From IMG/VR virus record IMGVR_UViG_3300044630_001513, positions 1 to 21,029 of that record: DNA of 21,029 nt, one strand, 5' to 3'. Made by a program: the position numbers and the translations under genes. Shown here one piece after another: positions 4,987 through 9,011 of this stretch. Every line of letters begins with the position of its first letter. Position 1 is the stretch's first letter. Under the pieces are notes generated by a model, which had not been told where the DNA came from, searched no databases, and worked only from the letters and a program-made list of their open reading frames with translations. The DNA is from a virus.

Positions 4987-5177
4987 CTTGAAGCCTCCAT
5001 AGTTTCAGTGTGACCTATCTCCTGCCATTCCTCAGCTCTAGCTTCATAGTTATTTATATGAGCATTGACTAAGTGTTTTCTAATTCTTCTTGCAATCTCC
5101 TCATCTGGAATGTCTGTCTCTTCTCCAGTTGTTTCAATCTCGAATGCTTCTAACCATTCAGCTTGATCTTTTTGCAC
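4983..5177 (-). CDS. Hypothetical acidic protein, 64 aa
   Basis: A GTG start (5177-5175) sits inside the 3' end of whiB (20-nt overlap), preceded by GGAGAAAAG. The product is strongly helical and acidic (EWLEAFEIETTGEETDIPDEEIARRIRKHLVNAH...). It ends HTETMEASR, where ACTATGGAGGC provides a ribosome binding site for the following ATGA-overlapped gene. No domain was recognised. Co-translation with WhiB suggests linked dosage. Confidence 0.65.
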   Translation of the reverse strand: MQKDQAEWLEAFEIETTGEETDIPDEEIARRIRKHLVNAHINNYEARAEEWQEIGHTETMEASR

Positions 5178-5394
5178 CTTTTCTCCACCTTAAATTGTTT
5201 CTTTCTAGAGTGGAAGTTCCACCCCATATTCCTACTAGATCTATATTCTCCATTGCATATTCCCTGCATTCCTGGATCAAAGGACATCTTCTACAGACCC
5301 ACTTAGCATATGTTGTTAGATACGCTTCGTGCTTTTCTGGAAAGAAAATATCGCTTCCGATCTCTTTACATAGTGCATTAGTTGTATCGAACAT
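5158..5394 (-). CDS. WhiB-family Fe-S transcription regulator
   Basis: A 78-residue protein with the full WhiB signature: four cysteines C9, C34-x2-C37-x5-C43 to bind a [4Fe-4S] cluster, followed by the G-I-W-G-G turn (residues 55-59) and a basic C-terminal tail (RNNLRWRKGAKR) likely to contact DNA. In actinobacteria Wbl proteins bind the principal sigma factor region 4 and redirect transcription; phage copies (for example in mycobacteriophage TM4) down-regulate host Wbl genes. Its presence is the best evidence for an actinobacterial host. It is in the middle of the leftward early array, after a 70-nt gap with a hairpin; its ribosome binding site (AAAGAGAG) is weak. Confidence 0.93.
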   Translation of the reverse strand: MFDTTNALCKEIGSDIFFPEKHEAYLTTYAKWVCRRCPLIQECREYAMENIDLVGIWGGTSTLERNNLRWRKGAKRSS

Positions 5395-5417
5395 TCTCTC
5401 TCTTTAGTTGTAATAGG

Positions 5418-5449
5418 TGAGCCCCAGCTAGGGAAAGGACTAGGGCTCA
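5418..5449. repeat. Intercistronic inverted repeat upstream of whiB
   Basis: TGAGCCC (5418-5424) pairs with GGGCTCA (5443-5449) around an 18-nt loop that itself contains two CTAG palindromes. It lies in the 70-nt gap between the Api92-like gene and whiB. There is no T-tract, so it is unlikely to be a strong intrinsic terminator. A TATAAC box at 5451-5456 (minus strand), without a recognisable -35, would place the hairpin in a whiB leader; this is speculative. Confidence 0.45.
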
Positions 5450-5464
5450 GGTTATATGTAACGA

Positions 5465-6067
5465 CTAGCTTTTTAATACTTCCGATCTTACAACAGGGCA
5501 ATCAGAATATGGTGCTTCTTCCACTTCTGTATTATCTAAACTCACACAATAACATTCTTCACCCATAATTATAGTTGATAAGTGAGACATATCCCCAGAA
5601 GTAGAACTTAATTCTTCTCCACCTCTAATTATATGTACACCATAGAAGCCCATTCCTGGTTCATCATACTTAACTATGAGAGTAGCTCCTGGATATTGTT
5701 TAGACAATTCCATATACACATTCATAGGAGGACTCCACGCCGTATCAAAAGAATAAACCAGTGAGTCTATTCTCTCTTTTAATAGAGCTTCGCAAGAGTC
5801 CCACTTAGTATCCCAATTATCTAATCTCCACTGATACCAGTCTTCATCCTTATTCTTTTCATCAGGCATTGGCACTATATTTTGGAAAGAAAATACCAGT
5901 TCCCCAGTGTCTTCTTCGTGCCATTCTCTCTTCCATTGCTGGGACTCAATATCAAATTTCATAGTGAACCCTTTATGAATATAAGACTTACTTACCTGCT
6001 TCTTTATAGCTTCAAGATCTTCTTCACTAGCTTTAATCTCCACACTATTATTGCACCAGTTAGGCAT
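5465..6067 (-). CDS. Api92-like protein with ferredoxin-like fold (DUF1281-type)
   Basis: A 200-residue protein beginning MPNWCNNSVEI, the hallmark start of the Api92/YubB-like family found on plasmids and phages. Other matching elements are FSFQNIVPMPDE, YQWRLDNWDTKWDS, YSFDTAWSPPMNVYMELSKQYPG and a VKYDEPGMGFYG segment. The family has a predicted ferredoxin-like fold of unknown biochemical role; it recurs on mobile DNA, which hints at host interaction or DNA-related functions. The start overlaps the upstream TAA by one base and is preceded by AGGAGGA. It is the largest gene of the accessory array. Confidence 0.8.
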   Translation of the reverse strand: MPNWCNNSVEIKASEEDLEAIKKQVSKSYIHKGFTMKFDIESQQWKREWHEEDTGELVFSFQNIVPMPDEKNKDEDWYQWRLDNWDTKWDSCEALLKERIDSLVYSFDTAWSPPMNVYMELSKQYPGATLIVKYDEPGMGFYGVHIIRGGEELSSTSGDMSHLSTIIMGEECYCVSLDNTEVEEAPYSDCPVVRSEVLKS

Positions 6068-6213
6068 TAGTTCCTCCTTTTATTTTGTTTATTGTGATAC
6101 TTAATAGACTCTTCTAATTCTTTAATTAGATTAGTCTTCTTAACTAGGTTAATTTTGTATTGCTTAATTAACCTGGCTAATTCTTTATTATCTTCTTTAG
6201 TTAATATCTTCAT
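6067..6213 (-). CDS. Basic coiled-coil miniprotein (48 aa)
   Basis: ATG 6213-6211 to TAA 6069-6067, with GGAGGAG just upstream and ATGA/TAATG overlaps on both sides. The lysine-rich helical product (MKILTKEDNKELARLIKQY...LVKKTNLIKELEESIKYH) shows heptad-like leucine/isoleucine spacing suggesting a short coiled coil. The C-terminal NKRRN is encoded by the AAAAGGAGGAAC that acts as ribosome binding site for the Api92-like gene. Function unknown. Confidence 0.6.
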   Translation of the reverse strand: MKILTKEDNKELARLIKQYKINLVKKTNLIKELEESIKYHNKQNKRRN

Positions 6214-6299
6214 AGCTCCTCCGAACATAGTTCGCAATTACAATTACGAGCACATAATTCGCACCCATTCTGGCAATCTCCTAAATGAATAGTTGTCAT
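6210..6299 (-). CDS. Six-cysteine microprotein (29 aa)
   Basis: ATG 6299-6297 to TGA 6212-6210, with GGAGG 7 nt upstream and ATGA overlaps with both neighbours. The 29-residue product has cysteines at positions 9, 13, 16, 20, 22 and 25 (DCQNGCELCARNCNCELC). Such density suggests a metallothionein-like or zinc-knuckle peptide. There is no signal peptide. The double coupling and good ribosome binding site support translation; no family was recognised. Confidence 0.55.
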   Translation of the reverse strand: MTTIHLGDCQNGCELCARNCNCELCSEEL

Positions 6300-6457
6300 T
6301 CTTCTTCCTCCATAGAGTCTTCATAATCATTCATTCCGACACGATAGGCAATAGGATCAACAGCTTTTAGCACCTGGCTAGGTGAGTATTCTAAAGTTCC
6401 TATCTTAATGACTTCATAGATATCATCTAGTAGGTCATCATATTCTTCTTCTGTCAT
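6296..6457 (-). CDS. Hypothetical acidic protein, 53 aa
   Basis: ATG 6457-6455 to TGA 6298-6296, preceded by AAGGAG. The product is acidic at both ends (MTEEEYDDLLDDIYEVIKIG... EDSMEEEE), with a central SPSQVLKAVDPIAYRVG segment. ATGA overlaps join it to its neighbours. It could be a DNA-mimic-sized acidic peptide, but nothing specific supports that. Function unknown. Confidence 0.6.
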   Translation of the reverse strand: MTEEEYDDLLDDIYEVIKIGTLEYSPSQVLKAVDPIAYRVGMNDYEDSMEEEE

Positions 6458-6576
6458 TGCTTCTCCTTAGAATTTGCTTTTAAGTATGAATAAGCACATT
6501 TGCCACACAATTTATATCCAGTGAAAAAAAACCAAAAGTCGCTTTTGTTTTCACATTGAACACATTTGTTACCCAT
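6454..6576 (-). CDS. Zinc-ribbon miniprotein (40 aa)
   Basis: ATG 6576-6574 to TGA 6456-6454; AAGGAGG lies 9 nt upstream. The product contains C5-x2-C8 and C24-x2-C27 with an aromatic FWFFFTGY turn between them, a minimal zinc-ribbon layout. The phenylalanine run is encoded across an 8-nt homopolymer (T8 on the coding strand), a possible slippage site. Ends overlap neighbours by 4 to 8 nt. Function unknown. Confidence 0.6.
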   Translation of the reverse strand: MGNKCVQCENKSDFWFFFTGYKLCGKCAYSYLKANSKEKQ

Positions 6577-6643
6577 TCTTAACTTCCTCCTTAGTGTCTT
6601 CTTCTTCCTTGTATCCGTACCAGCTCCTCCAGGTTAGCTCCAT
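6569..6643 (-). CDS. 24-residue ORF bridging two genes
   Basis: ATG 6643-6641 to TAA 6571-6569. It overlaps the upstream 78-aa gene by 10 nt and the downstream zinc-ribbon gene by 8 nt, with AGGTGG upstream. Product MELTWRSWYGYKEEEDTKEE plus four residues. It fills the only gap at this point in the array, and its last codons contain the AAGGAGG of the next gene. It is short, without recognised motifs, and could be a translational bridge. Confidence 0.4.
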   Translation of the reverse strand: MELTWRSWYGYKEEEDTKEEVKNG

Positions 6644-6870
6644 TCCTGCCACCTATATTCTGGACTAGCCTTAACACGATAAGTCAGGTGCACAATATCG
6701 TCAATAGCTTTTAAGTCATTAGGAATAACCCAGAAGCCACTAGGCTTATCCGATCTTGACCAGATAATGCCCGACTTCTTAACTTCTTCCTTTAGCCAGG
6801 AGATAGAAGCACCCTCGCGAGGAGCTCCAGCTTCCAGCTTCTTCTGTAATTCTTCTGCTCTCTTACTCAC
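6634..6870 (-). CDS. Hypothetical protein, 78 aa
   Basis: A GTG start (6870-6868) preceded by AAGGAGG at 7 nt; the start overlaps the upstream TGA (GTGA). The product has a charged N-terminal helix (SKRAEELQKKLEAG), a PREGASISWLKEEVKKSGI segment and a C-terminal beta-rich part (SGFWVIPNDLKAIDDIVHLTYRVK). No family recognised. Confidence 0.65.
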   Translation of the reverse strand: MSKRAEELQKKLEAGAPREGASISWLKEEVKKSGIIWSRSDKPSGFWVIPNDLKAIDDIVHLTYRVKASPEYRWQEWS

Positions 6871-6998
6871 TTAGTAGCCTCCTTAAATAGTCTTACAGCT
6901 TCCCTCTTAGTGTAAAAATAATACCTATGACACACGCGATAACCTCTAATTATGTCGGAGATTACCCACGCATCCTCGTAATTCTTCTCAATTATCAT
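6867..6998 (-). CDS. Hypothetical protein, 43 aa
   Basis: ATG 6998-6996 to TGA 6869-6867, with GGAGGTAGGAAT before the start. The product reads MIIEKNYEDAWVISDIIRGY...YYFYTKREAVRLFKEATK: a small strand-strand-helix unit whose TKREAVRLF element looks conserved rather than random. Overlaps of 4 nt on both sides support it. Function unknown. Confidence 0.6.
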   Translation of the reverse strand: MIIEKNYEDAWVISDIIRGYRVCHRYYFYTKREAVRLFKEATK

Positions 6999-7156
6999 AT
7001 TCCTACCTCCATAGTTTCAATATAGCCAGCGAAACCCACTAATGCAAGAAGCGCGAGCAAGAATAATGCCTCCATTATTAGCGTGCCTCTTCTAGTTAGC
7101 TTCCAGCTTCCGATAGTTAGTTTATTATCGAACTCATTATATTTTATTTTGATCAT
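6995..7156 (-). CDS. Small membrane protein (53 aa)
   Basis: ATG 7156-7154 (ATGA overlap with the upstream gene, GAGG 9 nt before it) to TGA 6997-6995. Residues 1-27 are polar and basic (KLTIGSWKLTRRGT) and residues ~28-46 form a hydrophobic helix (MEALFLLALLALVGFAGY). A start at the internal ATG (7075) would give only the 26-residue hydrophobic part. Topology is probably N-terminus in. It ends YIETMEVGI, with the ribosome binding site of the next gene embedded. Function unknown. Confidence 0.6.
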   Translation of the reverse strand: MIKIKYNEFDNKLTIGSWKLTRRGTLIMEALFLLALLALVGFAGYIETMEVGI

Positions 7157-7353
7157 AAACTAGCCTCTATATAGTCCTGGTCATTAAGAGCCAGCGTGGA
7201 GAATGCTTCCTCAATAGCTTTATGAAAGGACACATCTTTAGCTTCTGCTAATGGCATAGTCATAATTCCGTCTTGATTAACTATCTCGACTAAGTAATGA
7301 CCCTCTTCATACTTAACCAGCACATTAAATTGTGCCTCTAATTCATTGCTCAT
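7153..7353 (-). CDS. Hypothetical protein, 66 aa
   Basis: The ATG at 7353 is chosen because AGGAGGAACT directly precedes it; the frame extends to a GTG at 7371, but that would place the ribosome binding site inside the gene. The product is a small alpha/beta protein (SNELEAQFNVLVKYEEGHYLVEIV...AIEEAFSTLALNDQDY). No domain recognised. It follows the largest structured gap of the array. Confidence 0.65.
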   Translation of the reverse strand: MSNELEAQFNVLVKYEEGHYLVEIVNQDGIMTMPLAEAKDVSFHKAIEEAFSTLALNDQDYIEASL

Positions 7354-7390
7354 AGTTCCTCCTCCTATCACTAGCCCTCGCTAGATCCAG

Positions 7391-7429
7391 GGAGAAGCAT
7401 TCTAGAATTAAACTAGAATGCGACTCTCC
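7391..7429. repeat. Two-part stem-loop in intercistronic gap
   Basis: GCATTCTAG (7397-7405) pairs with CTAGAATGC (7413-7421) around AATTAAA, and GGAGA (7391-7395) pairs with TCTCC (7425-7429) outside it. It occupies the 80-nt gap between the ArdC-like gene and the 66-aa gene. There is no T-tract on either side. Possible roles are mRNA processing, stabilisation, or partial termination. Confidence 0.6.
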
Positions 7430-7433
7430 AGCA

Positions 7434-7796
7434 CTAGATAGTTAATTCTTCTGTCTGGCTAATATCGAACACATAGTCCGACTTAAACCCGATCTTCTCC
7501 TCTTCTTTAGCATTCTTATACACTAACGGCACAAGAATAAACATTCCAGACTCACCACGCCGAACACATCTTCCTTGCTTCTTCCATTCCATAAACCCAG
7601 CGCATATTGTAGCCCCTGGATCTTGAAGCTTTATGAGTAAAGAATTACGCGCCGAATATGGCTCTTCGATATTCGACAACTTAATGACACGCTCTATATC
7701 GTCATTCTTCGCGATATATTCCGTAGTTAATGCCACTAATTCCTTGATCCATTCGCGCTTCTGTCGTGCTTCCTCTTCGGTTAATTGCTTCTTCAT
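7434..7796 (-). CDS. Stand-alone ArdC-type N-terminal domain (antirestriction-like)
   Basis: A 120-residue protein when started at the ATG at 7796 (GAGG 4 nt upstream, TAATG overlap with the previous gene). Residues ~48-116 match the N-terminal ssDNA-binding domain of ArdC antirestriction proteins: SARNSLLIKLQ (48-58), ATICAGFMEWKKQGR (62-77), RRGESGMFILVP (79-90) and VFDISQTEEL (109-118). The C-terminal HExxH metalloprotease-like domain of plasmid ArdC (about 300 residues in total) is absent, and the gene ends cleanly. In plasmids ArdC protects incoming DNA from restriction; here only the DNA-binding part is kept, so anti-restriction is plausible but unproven. Confidence 0.75.
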   Translation of the reverse strand: MKKQLTEEEARQKREWIKELVALTTEYIAKNDDIERVIKLSNIEEPYSARNSLLIKLQDPGATICAGFMEWKKQGRCVRRGESGMFILVPLVYKNAKEEEKIGFKSDYVFDISQTEELTI

Positions 7797-7993
7797 TATT
7801 CCTCCCCTTCTAGCCATTCATTAGGTGCTTCATATTGCTTCCACAATTCGGCAATATCCACGCCCGACTTCTTCAAGGCTAACTCTACTATCGCCGTCTT
7901 CCACGCTTCCTCTTCAATATCCAAATAGTCCTCGCGCCAGAATGCAACATTCACGCGTGCTTCTCGCTTTATGTCTTCAATATCTAGTTCCAT
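7796..7993 (-). CDS. Hypothetical protein, 65 aa (paralogue candidate of 8272-8385)
   Basis: The ATG at 7993 is chosen because AAGGAGGATGTA precedes it; an earlier in-frame ATG (8011) would contain that site. The acidic helical product (MELDIEDIKREARVNVAFW...) ends near SGVDIAELWKQYEAPNEW. The GV-x-D-x-x-ELWKQY segment and the 16-nt translation start region recur in the gene at 8272-8385, suggesting duplication followed by divergence. Function unknown. Confidence 0.65.
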   Translation of the reverse strand: MELDIEDIKREARVNVAFWREDYLDIEEEAWKTAIVELALKKSGVDIAELWKQYEAPNEWLEGEE

Positions 7994-8023
7994 TACATCC
8001 TCCTTAGTCATAATCTAGCCTAA

Positions 8024-8063
8024 TTCTAGGACTAGAAGAAGAGCCCCAGCGCGTAAGTCTGGG
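8024..8063. repeat. Inverted repeats in intercistronic gap
   Basis: TTCTAG-GA-CTAGAA (8024-8037) is followed by CCCAG (8045-8049) pairing with CTGGG (8059-8063). They fill the 85-nt gap between the genes at 7796-7993 and 8079-8279. The stems are short and no T-tract follows. Confidence 0.4.
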
Positions 8064-8078
8064 ACTAATCTCCAGGCA

Positions 8079-8279
8079 CTAGCCTCTTAATGCGTTCCTG
8101 GTATCTCTAATCTTCTGCTCGAACACTTCAAGATTGAAGCGAGGGTTTAAGTCCTTAGCCACTTCCTCGAACTTAAACACAGCGAGCCACACAGCATATG
8201 ACTCATTACTTTCATCCTTACACTTCGACAATACTTCGCCGAATGCTTCGGCAATTTTAATAAAGTGCTTCTTAGTCAT
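8079..8279 (-). CDS. Hypothetical phage protein, 66 aa (NPRF family-like)
   Basis: ATG at 8279 with GGGGAGAG upstream, overlapping the previous gene by 8 nt. The product starts MTKKHFIKIAEAFGEVLS and contains AKDLNPRFNLEVFEQKI. An MTKKHF start with an NPRF-x-x-x-x-F element is seen in many small actinophage proteins of unknown role; I recognise the pattern but not a function. All-helical, soluble. Confidence 0.7.
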   Translation of the reverse strand: MTKKHFIKIAEAFGEVLSKCKDESNESYAVWLAVFKFEEVAKDLNPRFNLEVFEQKIRDTRNALRG

Positions 8280-8385
8280 TACTCTCCCCTTTATATTGCT
8301 TCCATAGTTCGGTGTCTTTTACACCCTCGAATAGTTCGGCTAACTCTTCCAGGGCTACGATAACGCCTTTATCGAAGTCATCCAT
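8272..8385 (-). CDS. Small acidic protein, 37 aa, first gene of leftward accessory array
   Basis: ATG 8385-8383 to TAA 8274-8272, preceded by AAGGAGGATGTA, the same start region as the gene at 7796-7993. The product (MDDFDKGVIVALEELAELFE...) ends with GVKDTELWKQYKGESND, sharing ELWKQY with that gene. It is the promoter-proximal gene of the array, about 38 nt downstream of a good -10 element. Function unknown. Confidence 0.65.
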   Translation of the reverse strand: MDDFDKGVIVALEELAELFEGVKDTELWKQYKGESND

Positions 8386-8422
8386 TACATCCTCCTTATG
8401 CTCTTCTTGCTCTTATTCTATG

Positions 8423-8452
8423 AGTGTAATGCCTGGACTTTAATAATGTCAA
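8423..8452 (-). promoter_or_regulatory. Leftward promoter of accessory array
   Basis: On the minus strand TTGACA (8452-8447) is a perfect consensus -35, followed by an 18-nt spacer and TACACT (8428-8423) as -10. The first gene starts at 8385, leaving a leader of about 30 nt with the AAGGAGG site. This looks like a strong sigma-70 (early) promoter recognised by host polymerase and could drive the whole 23-gene array. Confidence 0.6.
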
Positions 8453-8595
8453 GGACATCCATAAACTATTTTAATAATCTCCGAAGCTTCGGAAGAAGTC
8501 CCGAAGTTCCTGGAGATCCTAGAAGTAAAGAAGATCTTAAAAGTAGCGAAGATCTAACAACTAGCAGAATGCAATTACTTAATAGCAGAATGTAG
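8446..8595 (+). CDS. Doubtful 49-aa ORF with internal repeats, antisense to promoter
   Basis: The frame from ATG 8446 to TAG 8595 encodes MSRTSINYFNNLRSFGRSPE... with repeated elements SKEDL/SSEDL and TSRM/NSRM, reflecting DNA repeats GAAGATCT (twice) and TAGCAGAATG (twice). No good ribosome binding site is present and the ORF begins inside the leftward -35 box. It may be a real small gene, a degraded gene, or chance coding through regulatory repeats. Confidence 0.2.
   Translation: MSRTSINYFNNLRSFGRSPEVPGDPRSKEDLKSSEDLTTSRMQLLNSRM
8480..8493. promoter_or_regulatory. Perfect 14-nt palindrome, operator candidate
   Basis: TCCGAAGCTTCGGA is a perfect palindrome located 27 nt upstream of the leftward -35 element; a half-site CCGAAG recurs at 8501-8506. 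The size and position fit a dimeric regulator binding site, though as an activator or upstream operator rather than one covering the promoter. Confidence 0.4.
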
Positions 8596-8724
8596 GCACT
8601 TAATTAAAAGAAGCAGGGAGGCTACTAATTCCTAGAATGCCCCAGGGAGAGAGCCTCCTTCCCCTTAGTCCTTGCAATTTGCACACATAGCAGACATAGC
8701 AGGCATACGCGACAAAACGGGCAA

Positions 8725-8749
8725 CCCCAGGTGCTTAAATGCGCTGGGG
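8725..8749. repeat. CCCCAG/CTGGGG stem-loop
   Basis: CCCCAG (8725-8730) pairs with CTGGGG (8744-8749) over a 13-nt loop. It is a GC-rich island followed by AT-rich DNA. No T-tract directly follows on the plus strand, so it is at best an imperfect terminator. Confidence 0.4.
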
Positions 8750-8903
8750 GCTGTATATGTACACTCTCATTTTAATTTTTGCATATCATTTGGGGTAGCT
8801 TATTTGGCTAAATGCTGTGATTTACGTCACTTTTAACGGCGTGTTGCAAAGTATTTTAACGAACTCGCTCCGTAGGTCGTTTTTGGAAGGGTTATATATA
8901 GTG

Positions 8904-8949
8904 AGGGCTCTTTTAAGAGCCCTGCAAAGTGTGACCCTTTAGGGGTCAC
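8904..8949. repeat. Two tandem hairpins upstream of terminase
   Basis: AGGGCTC-TTTTAA-GAGCCCT (8904-8923, palindromic to 9 bp) is followed by GTGACCC-TTTAG-GGGTCAC (8931-8949). Each hairpin is followed by CTGCAA. A TATATA stretch (8893-8900) lies directly before the first, so a late transcript could begin at or in the first hairpin. Possible roles: 5' mRNA stabilisation, terminator pair between modules, or part of a packaging/cohesive-end site. Confidence 0.6.
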
Positions 8950-9011
8950 TGCAAGCTATGCTACGCCTTGTTACAAGATGGGGCTGGTTGACGTGACGGT
9001 GGGTGTATTAG

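Larger units (their letters stand above)
8386..9011. other. 626-nt divergent control region without confirmed gene
   Basis: The region separates the leftward accessory array from the rightward late genes. It holds the leftward promoter (8423-8452), a 14-nt palindrome (8480-8493), a doubtful small plus-strand ORF (8446-8595), a long-loop inverted repeat GGAGGCT/AGCCTCC (8617-8623, 8652-8658), a 9-nt tandem repeat (8685-8702), a CCCCAG/CTGGGG hairpin (8725-8749), an AT-rich stretch (8752-8800) and two strong tandem hairpins (8904-8949). A packaging site or late promoter would be expected here, but I cannot identify either with confidence. Confidence 0.6.

Noticed and set aside
5090-5407. Plus-strand open frame of 105 codons
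   Set aside because: Antisense to whiB and its coupled neighbour, both clearly real; the translated product has low-complexity Leu/Ser character.
5316-5501. Minus-strand open frame of 61 codons overlapping the start of whiB
   Set aside because: Different frame over the whiB start and the end of the Api92-like gene; it runs through the hairpin gap and has no ribosome binding site.
8685-8702. Tandem ACATAGCAG repeat considered as a CRISPR or iteron array
   Set aside because: Only two contiguous 9-nt copies, without spacers; too little for a CRISPR array or an iteron origin.
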